The notes under the pieces were generated by a model, which was given only the letters and a program-made list of their open reading frames with translations, was not told the origin of the DNA and ran no database searches. Below are positions 8,914 through 16,607 of a stretch of DNA of 64,000 bases, in pieces (the stretch's first letter is position 1; each line of letters starts with the position of its first letter). Source of the stretch: Eggerthella sp. YY7918 (GTDB taxonomy: Bacteria; Actinomycetota; Coriobacteriia; Coriobacteriales; Eggerthellaceae). The position numbers and the translations under genes are program-made. The DNA lies in the NCBI RefSeq assembly GCF_000270285.1, contig NC_015738.1, positions 2,790,001 to 2,854,000 on the forward strand. The letters run 5' to 3'.

Positions 8914-8996
8914 AGCAAAGCCAGCCGAGCCAGTCAACGGTCAAGATGAACGGCGCATTTCATGCGCCGCCGTTGACAGCCCCGCCCGTCTTTGCT
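8914..8996. repeat. Multi-arm dyad before ant(6)-Ia
   Basis: Three nested dyads share one centre: AGCAAAG/CTTTGCT (8914-8920, 8990-8996), GTCAACGG/CCGTTGAC (8933-8940, 8970-8977) and CGGCGCAT/ATGCGCCG (8951-8958, 8962-8969). The GC-rich block is unlike the AT-rich flanks. It could terminate transcription from the omega operon or be a relic of a recombination or replication site. Confidence 0.6.
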
Positions 8997-9065
8997 AAAG
9001 GGTAATCAAGGCGGGAAAGCCCTAAAATGGCTTCACACCTATTTCAATAATTGGAGGAGATAAAA

Positions 9066-9932
9066 ATGAGATCAGAAAAGGAAGTTTATGATATTGTTTT
9101 GAATTTTGCAAAAACAGACAAACGCATTCGCATGGTTACTTTGGAAGGATCTAGAACAAATACAAATATTCCGCCTGATGATTTTCAGGATTTTGATATT
9201 ACTTTTTTTGTTACGGATATGGACAGCTTCACAAGTGATGATAAATGGCTAGATATATTTGGTGAAAGGTTGATTCTGCAAAAGCCGGAAGATATGGAAT
9301 TATTTCCAGCTGTAGAAAAGGGATTTTCATATTTAATGCTGTTTACTGATGATGTTAAGATAGATTTAACTTTGCTGCCGCTGGAACTGATAGACGAGTA
9401 TTTTACATGGGATAAACTGGTAAAGTTACTGTTGGATAAAGACAACCGTATCGTAAAGCCGCCAATACCAACGGATATAGACTACCACTTGCAGAAGCCT
9501 ACTCAAAGAATGTTTGACGATTGCTGTAATGAATTTTGGAATACTACAACATATGTAGTAAAGGGCTTATGCCGCAAAGAAATTCTTTTTGCTATTGACC
9601 ATATGAATGATATAGTACGAAAAGAATTGCTTCGCATGATTTCCTGGCTGATTGGTATCAAACAGGGATTTCATTTCAGTTTGGGAAAAAACTATAAATT
9701 TATGAAGCAATATGTCCCAGAGGAATTGTGGGAACGACTTATGTCCACTTATAATATGGATTCCTATCCCCATATGTGGGAATCCTTTGAACAATGTATG
9801 GCATTGTTCCGGGAGGTTTCGTCAGAAGTGGCATGCCAGTTGGATTACCAGTATCCACTATATGATGAAAAAATCAGTAATTATGTGATTCGGCAAAAGA
9901 AAAAATATGGCATTGAAGATGATAACAAATAA
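9066..9932 (+). CDS. ant(6)-Ia: Aminoglycoside 6-nucleotidyltransferase, streptomycin resistance
   Basis: This enzyme adenylylates streptomycin at position 6 using ATP. The 288-residue product reads as the ANT(6)-Ia/AadE family throughout: VTLEGSRTNTN, the metal-binding DFDITFFV, and VKIDLTLLPLELI. The ATG at 9066 follows GGAGGAG; an upstream TTG would only include the ribosome binding site. In many Gram-positive clusters ant(6)-Ia is followed by sat4 and aphA-3, which are absent here. Base composition is strongly AT-rich compared with the host. Confidence 0.96.
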   Translation: MRSEKEVYDIVLNFAKTDKRIRMVTLEGSRTNTNIPPDDFQDFDITFFVTDMDSFTSDDKWLDIFGERLILQKPEDMELFPAVEKGFSYLMLFTDDVKIDLTLLPLELIDEYFTWDKLVKLLLDKDNRIVKPPIPTDIDYHLQKPTQRMFDDCCNEFWNTTTYVVKGLCRKEILFAIDHMNDIVRKELLRMISWLIGIKQGFHFSLGKNYKFMKQYVPEELWERLMSTYNMDSYPHMWESFEQCMALFREVSSEVACQLDYQYPLYDEKISNYVIRQKKKYGIEDDNK

Positions 9933-9955
9933 AATTTTTTCAATCGAAAAAATTT
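9932..9955 (+). terminator. AT-only hairpin after ant(6)-Ia
   Basis: A perfect 10-bp stem (9932-9941 with 9946-9955, loop AATC) begins at the last base of the ant(6)-Ia stop codon and is followed by TATTTT. It is AU-rich and so a weak but plausible terminator. Confidence 0.5.
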
Positions 9956-9989
9956 ATTTTGATTATTCAATTTTGAAAAACTGAATACC

Positions 9990-10511
9990 TCAAAATCAGA
10001 AAGAGCGCGGACAAGCACTTTGAGGGATTGGCCGCCTTGTCCACCCATCCAGCGGGGCGGCGGGCGGCGGTCAAGGCCGGGTGTAACCCCGTTCATTTCA
10101 GCCTTGACGGTTGCCCGCTGTCCTGCTACTTTTCCGGGAGTGTGGCCACAACTTCGGGACACTTTGTCCACAAGTCGGAGCGTAGGACGAGGGACGGGGG
10201 CTTTCATATACCTGCCGCCGTTCTCTGAAAACAGGCCGATTTTTTGCTCATTCCCATTCGCAAAAATTCAGCCTGTTTTCCTGCCGGAGCAAACGGGGCG
10301 CAAGAAGCACCGCACCCCGTTTCCCCCGTCAGCCACGCCAGCAGGTATAACACACTACACTTTGCAAGCAAAGTCGTGTGCCAAAGGGGGCACCCCTTTG
10401 GAAACCCCGGACAACAAAACAGGCGGTATGCTGCCCTCTCCGGGAGCATACCGCCGTTTGTTGTCAGCAGCCCGTTTCACGGTCTGCGTGTAGTTCCTTG
10501 TAAACTGACCT
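9990..10511. other. Non-coding, GC-rich hairpin-rich tail of the insert
   Basis: After about 60 AT-rich bases the composition switches abruptly to GC-rich. I see no convincing gene: frames up to 157 codons lack ribosome binding sites and recognisable motifs. It holds a CCAAAGGGG/CCCCTTTGG hairpin (10381-10401) and a larger dyad at 10412-10463 with an 11-bp core. The texture is that of intergenic or transfer-origin DNA of Clostridia-type integrative elements, which is an inference. It ends at the right junction with the GGDEF gene. Confidence 0.5.
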
Positions 10512-10719
10512 AAACCTCAGCCTAGAAAACGCAGCCGAGCGCATGGAGGTGTCGCTGCGCACGCTGCGCGAAACCGGCACCGAGAACAACCTGCCTTACG
10601 AACCCTCTATGAGCTGGGGGCTTGCGCAGGCTGAACCTGGCGATTCGCTCGACTCGCTGGTAAACCGCGCCGATGCCGCGATGTATGGCCGCAAACGCGG
10701 CAAGGCGCGCGCCAGCTAA
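10512..10719 (+). pseudogene. 3' part of the interrupted GGDEF gene (copy B2)
   Basis: The frame NLSLENAAERMEVSLRTLRE, then YEPSMSWGLA and VNRADAAMYGRKRGKARAS, is the C-terminal third of the GGDEF domain. It matches copy B1 (AERMSVATRSLRASG...YEPSISWGLA...ARADKEMY). It has no start codon or ribosome binding site and lies in line with the fragment ending at 5950. The two together make one gene of 407 codons. Confidence 0.93.
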
Positions 10720-10801
10720 GAATGCACCACCCGTTGTCCCGAGCGAACAACCCGAGTTAAAGGACGACAGCGAGGCATTCCCCAGACACAAACGAAATGC
10801 T

Positions 10802-12319
10802 TTACAGCACTACCGTTCCCGTCGCAATGAGGATGATGGACGCGATGGCAGCAAGCAAAATGATGGCAACAACCACTTTGTCGAGAGTGCTGGCAAGGTA
10901 CGCTTCGCCGCGCTCCTTCTTACCCTTGATGTACATAAGGATGCCGGGAGCGTACAAAAGCGACATGAGCGTAAGGCCTACGGCACCGCTTGCCCATGCC
11001 AAGAAGAAGCTGTACACCACGCCCACGATGCCGAAAATGCGCCACAGCACCATGTTGCCGCCGATTTTGCCCTTGAAGGCATCGGGCTCCGTGAACGTGA
11101 GTTTCGCGAAGTAAGCGGCAGAAAGCAGATACGGCAGCAGGATCATACCGGCCGACAAGGTGTAGAAGAACTGGTAGGTGCTGTCGGAGAACAGCATGAT
11201 GACCAAGAACACCTCGATAACAATGTTGGTGACGATAAGGGTAACGATGGGGGCGCCCTTCTTATTCGTCTTGGCGAACGCCTTGATGAACACGCCCTGT
11301 TCGGCCGCTTCGAAGGGAGATTCGCTCGACAGCACCGTATAACCCAGCATAGCACCCACCAGCGACAACACCACGCCGCCGTTGATGAGGATGGCACCCC
11401 ACTGGCCCACAGCATGTTCCATAACGCCCGCCAAGGCGGGGTTCGGCAGCTCGGCAAGTTCGGAGAGCGGCATAACGCCCATGGACAGCATGCTGACCAT
11501 AAGGTAGATAGACAACACACAGACAAATGCGATGATCGTGGCCTTGCCAACGTCCTTTTCCTTCTTGGCACGACCCGAAATGGCCACCGCGCCCTCAATA
11601 CCCACGAACACCCAAATGGTGATCATCATAGTGTTGCTGACCTGGTCGAAGAAAGGTAGCCCCGGTTCAGCTCCGGTAGTGAGGTTCGCCATGAAGATGG
11701 CCGGATCAAACTTCTGCAGAAAGATGATGGCCGTAATGGCAACGAAAATGGGGACGAACTTCGAGATGGTAATGACAGCATTCACGCCGGTTGCCTCTTT
11801 GATGCCGCGCGACACAAGGAACACGTAGAACCAAATGAGAAGGCTTGCCCCGATAATGGAGGGCAAATTGGTTCCCTCGCCAAAGATGGGGAAGAAATAC
11901 GAAAGCGCGCCAAACAAAAGTGACGAGAAGCTGACGGTGCACAAAAGGGCACTGATCCAGTAGCCCCACGCGCTGTTAAAGCCCAAAAAGTCGCCGAAGC
12001 CAGCGTTGGCATAACTGTAAATGCCGCCCTTGAGCTCAGGCTTGATGCGTGACAGTGCAAAGAACGTCAGAACGAGGCACAGCACGCCCACGCCTGAAAT
12101 ACTCCATGCTGTAAGAATGGCGGTACCACTTGCGCCGCCCGCTGCCTGGTCGCCCGCCAGCGTGAAGACGCCACCACCCACGATAAGCGTGATGACCGTA
12201 GTGACGAGGCGGAAAATACCCATACCGCCATGAGGCTGAGGAGTGGACATCGCCCCCTCGCCGGAGCAAGCCGACGGGGCTGAAGAAGCGCTTGTTGACA
12301 GATTCGCTGATTCACTCAT
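10802..12319 (-). CDS. APC-superfamily basic amino acid/polyamine antiporter
   Basis: A 505-residue inner-membrane transporter with about 12 hydrophobic helices. The N-terminal LVTTVITLIVGGGVFTLAGD is the glycine-rich first helix of the APA family (ArcD, LysI, PotE types), and GIEGAVAISGRAKKEKDVG is a family loop. Arginine/ornithine or similar exchange is likely but the substrate cannot be read from sequence. The start at 12319 (MSESANLS) follows GAGG; an upstream in-frame TTG at 12346 has less support. It is separated from the men genes by 156 bases and likely has its own promoter. Confidence 0.85.
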   Translation of the reverse strand: MSESANLSTSASSAPSACSGEGAMSTPQPHGGMGIFRLVTTVITLIVGGGVFTLAGDQAAGGASGTAILTAWSISGVGVLCLVLTFFALSRIKPELKGGIYSYANAGFGDFLGFNSAWGYWISALLCTVSFSSLLFGALSYFFPIFGEGTNLPSIIGASLLIWFYVFLVSRGIKEATGVNAVITISKFVPIFVAITAIIFLQKFDPAIFMANLTTGAEPGLPFFDQVSNTMMITIWVFVGIEGAVAISGRAKKEKDVGKATIIAFVCVLSIYLMVSMLSMGVMPLSELAELPNPALAGVMEHAVGQWGAILINGGVVLSLVGAMLGYTVLSSESPFEAAEQGVFIKAFAKTNKKGAPIVTLIVTNIVIEVFLVIMLFSDSTYQFFYTLSAGMILLPYLLSAAYFAKLTFTEPDAFKGKIGGNMVLWRIFGIVGVVYSFFLAWASGAVGLTLMSLLYAPGILMYIKGKKERGEAYLASTLDKVVVAIILLAAIASIILIATGTVVL

Positions 12320-12475
12320 GGGATCACCGTTTTCCTCGTATTTCAATTAGTTGCATAATACCCCACTGACATGCATCGGGACAGTATGTAATACGATATT
12401 TTGAAGAGCGATTCCAAGCCGACACGAAAGATGTCGAGTCGACTTTCCACGACAAAAGGGTGCCGACCCTGTCCG

Positions 12476-15406
12476 CTATCTGTCGATTTCGATGCGATCG
12501 ACCAAAACGGCTGCGAGCGCTGATCGGTCCAAATCACACCCAAGGCCATGAGCATGCCCTTCGCGATTGAGTGTGACAAACCCCCGCTCAGCTGTGTAGG
12601 GAGGGGTCGTGATGTCGCACGAGAAATAACGCGACGTGGCCCCAATGTCGCCAGGAGCATTGACGTTGGGCAATGCTTCGAATGCAGCGTGGGCCAACTT
12701 CGAGATGCCGGTGTCGTACATGCCGCCCATCCACACGTCGATTCCTCGCGCCTGAGCCATACGCGCGAATTCAACAGAAGGCTGAATTCCCCCCAGCTTG
12801 CCAATCTTGAGAGCGTAACAGCGAAGCTCAGGGTGCGAAAGCGCCCGGGCCATATCGAAGGGCCGGGCAATCGATTCATCAAGACAGATAGGCGTGCGCA
12901 TGGTGTGCTGAAGACGTGCGAGGCGAACGAAGATATCGGTGGACGATCCGGCCGGCACACGACGCGGATCGAGCGGCTCTTCGATCCAGGCCGCGCCGAA
13001 GCTGTCAAGTTCGCGCAGCTCTTCCACATCGCGTTCAGTAAAACTCTGGTTCGCATCAAGCGTTAGCATGACCTGGGGCAAAGCGGCCCGCACGGCACGA
13101 ACGCGCGCGGCACTTCCCGGCGCAATTTTAAGTTTGATGCGAGAATACCCTGCTGCCGCGCAACGGCGCGCCGCAGCCACCGTCTCGCTCACCGAGCCAT
13201 CGCTTATCACAGCACCGGCAGGAACGGCGATATCGCCGCAAGACGACGAAGTCAAAGCCGCTTTTTTAACACCCACGAGAGATCCCGACTCTTGGGGCGC
13301 GCCGGATGTTTGCCTCCTCATTCCCGCATACGCTTCTCCAACAAGCTGCCATAACGGCTTTTCGACTATCTTGCCATAAAGGTCCCACAAGGCCGGCTCA
13401 AGCGCTCCACACGCCATGGGGTATGCTTCTGCACGAGTGTCGGAGGCAAACGCAAGGCTTACTTCACGGGGATGAAGGAACGTTTCGTGCAAGACCAAGG
13501 GAGCCAAAACATCGTGCAAGATGCGCGTATCTTGACCGAGCGTTTCCGGCAAATACCAGTCCGTCGGAAACGATACGCACTCCCCTAAACCCGTTCTGCC
13601 TTCGTGATCAGTCACTTCAACAATGATGGACTCGCGCTGCGTCAACGTTCCCTTCGCGGTTTTAAAGGGATTGATAAACGGAAGACGTATGTGATACAGC
13701 GTGACGCGCGCTACTTCGATGCGCTCGCCATACTGCCGCTCAAGCTCGCTGCGATTGATTTTCCCCACGCCGCTGCGGGGGAACTCGTCAAGCACATATA
13801 CCTGCTTAGGCAGGTACAACTTCGAAAGTTGGGGCCTCAGATGTGCTTGCACCGATGCCGAAAAGGCGCGATTTCCCGCGGTTATCGAAGCGGTGTCATA
13901 CACGGGAGCGCGACCTGCCAAAGCGCCGGTCTTTGAAGGTTCAAGCGTCTGGGTTTCGCGCTCCACAAAGGCGACCGGCCGACGACCCCATCGTTCGTCA
14001 ACCGCGCCGAACACATGCGCATCTTTCACGCCGGGTATGCGCAGAATTTTCTCGCGTATTTCGGCCGGATAGACGTTCTCGCCACCGGAAACAAACATGT
14101 CATCGGTGCGCTCTTTCACATACAGCAACCCGCCGTAAAGCGCGGCAGTGTCCCCTGTCAGAAAATAGCCATCCACCGTGTAGGCGGCCTGCGCGTTCAG
14201 GTACCCCTTAAACAAGCCCGGTCCCTTCACCGCCAGGCGGCCGAACCCGTCCGCACCAGGATCGACAATATGAGCCTTATAGCTTGGAAGAAGTCGCAAC
14301 CCCCCTTGGAACGTCGAGGTAACCTGCGCATGAGCAATCAGGCTTGCTGTTTCTGTCATGCCATAACTTGAAAACACGCGAAGGCGCAGCGCGCGAACAC
14401 GATCAAGCGTGCTTGGATTCGTCGCGCCGCCTCCCAGCAGGATGCAGCCATAGCGAAGCAGCGATTCCGTACGCCCCGTTGCCAGCATATCCTGCAGCAT
14501 CTTGTCGACAACGGATATATGCGTTGCCCCCTTGCGATGTCCGTCTGCCAGAACCCGCTCCGCGTCGAAACGGTGGTAGAGCACAAAGGGACAGCAGTTC
14601 AGAAGGCTGCGAACGATAACCTGGAATCCTCCGACATGATAGAGCGGCAAGGCGGCTTGCCATAATCCTTCTCCGTGGCGACTGAGAGACGAATTGAACA
14701 CTTCTGCCGACCGGCACACATTATCCCATGTAAGCGGCACCGCTTTTGCGCGCCCCGTCGTGCCCGAAGTAAACATGACCACGGCACGGGCATCGCGGTC
14801 AAATATGTGGGCCGCATGCTCGGCAAAGTGGATGACAGCCTCAACGGCGTCTTGACGTGCTATCTCGCTGCGACGGCGCATGGCGGCACGTCCCGAAGGC
14901 GCGCGACCGAGAGCTTTTGTCGTGCGTGGTTCGGCACCCACCATACCCGCCCGGCCGGTAAAGGTAGGGCGTGCGGTACGCATTTGGGTGCGCCCACGTG
15001 GATACGATGCCGACTCGCCCGAGAGCAGAGCCATTGCCTTGTCAATCAAACGTTCTGCCCAGACTTTGTCGATGCGCGTCGTGATGGGCGAGCCAACAAC
15101 CCGCTCGAGCTCCATCAGACGAGCAAGCTTTTCTCCCTCCGTCAGACGATTATTGAGCGCCACCAACGAAAACCCGCCATAGGCAGCAGCTAGGATAAGA
15201 AACACGTACGCCGGGCAGTTCGGTAAGTCAACAGCCACGTGATCGTCCGGGCCAACCCCCCGATCACGCAAGCTTCGGGCGATTGCAGCAGACAGAAGGC
15301 GCATCTCGCGATACGAGTACGTCACCTCAGATCCGTCTTCGTCAACATAGGTAAAACACGTGCGATCAGGGCACCGGCGCACCATGCTTTCAAACATGCT
15401 GATCAT
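12476..15406 (-). CDS. menE-menC: Fused O-succinylbenzoate-CoA ligase and O-succinylbenzoate synthase
   Basis: One uninterrupted 976-residue frame encodes two sequential menaquinone enzymes. Residues 1-560 are MenE: the AMP-binding loop MFTSGTTGRAKAVP (about 211-224), SSYGMTETA, YFLTGDTA and the catalytic lysine region GVGKINRSE (about 546-554). Residues 562-976 are MenC of the enolase superfamily: RIKLK (lysines about 758 and 760), LDAN (D784), IEEP, LDES and the lysine of KIGKLGG. MenE carries an arginine-rich insertion at about 132-188 and MenC one at about 692-726. MenC acts before MenE, so the order in the chain is reversed relative to the pathway. The ATG at 15406 has a poor ribosome binding site; it follows menB by 85 bases. 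Confidence 0.9.
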   Translation of the reverse strand: MISMFESMVRRCPDRTCFTYVDEDGSEVTYSYREMRLLSAAIARSLRDRGVGPDDHVAVDLPNCPAYVFLILAAAYGGFSLVALNNRLTEGEKLARLMELERVVGSPITTRIDKVWAERLIDKAMALLSGESASYPRGRTQMRTARPTFTGRAGMVGAEPRTTKALGRAPSGRAAMRRRSEIARQDAVEAVIHFAEHAAHIFDRDARAVVMFTSGTTGRAKAVPLTWDNVCRSAEVFNSSLSRHGEGLWQAALPLYHVGGFQVIVRSLLNCCPFVLYHRFDAERVLADGHRKGATHISVVDKMLQDMLATGRTESLLRYGCILLGGGATNPSTLDRVRALRLRVFSSYGMTETASLIAHAQVTSTFQGGLRLLPSYKAHIVDPGADGFGRLAVKGPGLFKGYLNAQAAYTVDGYFLTGDTAALYGGLLYVKERTDDMFVSGGENVYPAEIREKILRIPGVKDAHVFGAVDERWGRRPVAFVERETQTLEPSKTGALAGRAPVYDTASITAGNRAFSASVQAHLRPQLSKLYLPKQVYVLDEFPRSGVGKINRSELERQYGERIEVARVTLYHIRLPFINPFKTAKGTLTQRESIIVEVTDHEGRTGLGECVSFPTDWYLPETLGQDTRILHDVLAPLVLHETFLHPREVSLAFASDTRAEAYPMACGALEPALWDLYGKIVEKPLWQLVGEAYAGMRRQTSGAPQESGSLVGVKKAALTSSSCGDIAVPAGAVISDGSVSETVAAARRCAAAGYSRIKLKIAPGSAARVRAVRAALPQVMLTLDANQSFTERDVEELRELDSFGAAWIEEPLDPRRVPAGSSTDIFVRLARLQHTMRTPICLDESIARPFDMARALSHPELRCYALKIGKLGGIQPSVEFARMAQARGIDVWMGGMYDTGISKLAHAAFEALPNVNAPGDIGATSRYFSCDITTPPYTAERGFVTLNREGHAHGLGCDLDRSALAAVLVDRIEIDR

Positions 15407-15491
15407 CGCTGTTTGGGCCCAACCTCTCGCATTATTCGATACCTACGCTACCTATGTTCGTCGCGCTTTGCAACAACCTCATCCCCTGATC

Positions 15492-16331
15492 CTAGGGAAA
15501 CTTCGGGAACTGGGTGAAATCCGGCTGACGCTTTTCTTTGAACGCGTCGCGGCCTTCCTTCGCCTCGTCCGTGGTGTAATACAACAGCGTCGCGTCGCCA
15601 GCCAGCTGCTGAATACCAGCCAAACCGTCGGTGGCGGCGTTGAACGACGCTTTCATGAAACGCAGCGCCGTGGGGCTGAGGCGCAGCATCTCGCGCGCCC
15701 AGCTGACGCATTCGGCTTCCAGCTCTTCAAACGGAACCACTTTGTTGACCAGGCCCATTTCCAGTGCCTCAGCCGCGGTGTACTGACGGCAGAGGTACCA
15801 AATTTCGCGCGCTTTCTTCTGGCCCACGATGTTGGCTAAATACCCCGCGCCGTAGCCGGCGTCGAAGCTACCCACCTTGGGGCCGGTTTGGCCGAACTTG
15901 GCCGTTTCAGCCGCGATGGACAGGTCGCAGAGGATGTGCAGCACGTGGCCGCCGCCGATGGCGTAGCCGTTCACCATGGCGATGACCGGCTTGGGCACCA
16001 CACGGATGAGGCGCTGCAGGTCGAGCACGTTGAGGCGCGGGATGTTGTCCTCGCCCACGTAGCCGCCGTTGCCGCGAATTTTCTGGTCGCCGCCGGAGCA
16101 GAACGCCTCGTCCTCGTGACGGCCGCCGTGGTTGGCGCCGGTGAGAATGATGACGCCGATGCCCGCGTCGTCGCGCGCTTCGGTGAAGGCGTCGTAGAGT
16201 TCGTTGACGGTGAGCGGGGTGAACGCATTGCGGCGTTCGGGCCGGTTGATGGTAATTTTGGCGATGCCGTCACACGTTTCGTAGACAATCTCGCGGTACG
16301 CCTTGCCCGCCTGCCATGCAATGTCGCTCAT
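15492..16331 (-). CDS. menB: 1,4-dihydroxy-2-naphthoyl-CoA synthase
   Basis: A cytosolic crotonase-family enzyme that closes the naphthoate ring of O-succinylbenzoyl-CoA. The 279-residue product has the MenB signatures [31 protein letters not shown] (oxyanion hole) and [15 protein letters not shown] (active-site aspartate region), and ends in the family tail [21 protein letters not shown] precedes the ATG. It lies between ppc and menE-menC on the same strand; the 276-base gap upstream holds no gene and may carry its promoter. Confidence 0.96.
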   Translation of the reverse strand: MSDIAWQAGKAYREIVYETCDGIAKITINRPERRNAFTPLTVNELYDAFTEARDDAGIGVIILTGANHGGRHEDEAFCSGGDQKIRGNGGYVGEDNIPRLNVLDLQRLIRVVPKPVIAMVNGYAIGGGHVLHILCDLSIAAETAKFGQTGPKVGSFDAGYGAGYLANIVGQKKAREIWYLCRQYTAAEALEMGLVNKVVPFEELEAECVSWAREMLRLSPTALRFMKASFNAATDGLAGIQQLAGDATLLYYTTDEAKEGRDAFKEKRQPDFTQFPKFP

Positions 16332-16607
16332 GCCCGTCCTTTCGCTGCGCGGTCTATCAACGCGCTTGGTTTTACAGGATCAAAATGTAAAGATTTACTT
16401 ATAGTATCGCGAATTGAACGCTTCGATATACTGAAACAAAATTTTCCCTGAAAACCGCAGGTCTTGCAATAAATTCGCACTGGTTTTGATATTGCCCTAA
16501 ACGAAAAGTAGAGCGAAAGGGGCGTTGTTGCATGAGGAAGGTAATTTTGGCACGAAGCATCGATCTTTCGCGCCAAAACCGTACCCGCGCAAAGCGTAAA
16601 AGGGAAA

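Larger units (their letters stand above)
5951..10511 (+). mobile_element. Resistance insert carrying erm(B) and ant(6)-Ia
   Basis: About 4.56 kb of mostly AT-rich DNA splits a GC-rich GGDEF gene. AAA flanks it on both sides (5948-5950 and 10512-10514), either a 3-bp duplication or chance identity. The order is erm(B), a small open frame, a topoisomerase tail, omega, epsilon, zeta-methyltransferase fusion, racemase remnant, ant(6)-Ia, then a GC-rich hairpin-rich tail. The omega-epsilon-zeta-topoisomerase parts are those of Inc18 streptococcal/enterococcal plasmids. No transposase, integrase, relaxase or terminal inverted repeat was found, so it is either a non-autonomous unit or a deletion remnant of a larger element. 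Confidence 0.9.

Noticed and set aside
10020-10493. A 157-codon frame in the GC-rich tail of the insert
   Set aside because: No ribosome binding site, proline/arginine-rich composition and overlap with strong hairpins argue for non-coding DNA.
5951-10511. Terminal inverted repeats or an IS at the ends of the resistance insert
   Set aside because: The two ends were compared in both orientations and show no pairing; no transposase motif is present.
10673-11659. A 328-codon open frame on the plus strand
   Set aside because: It lies antisense to the APC transporter and overlaps the end of the GGDEF remnant; its histidine/arginine-rich composition is typical of a shadow frame.
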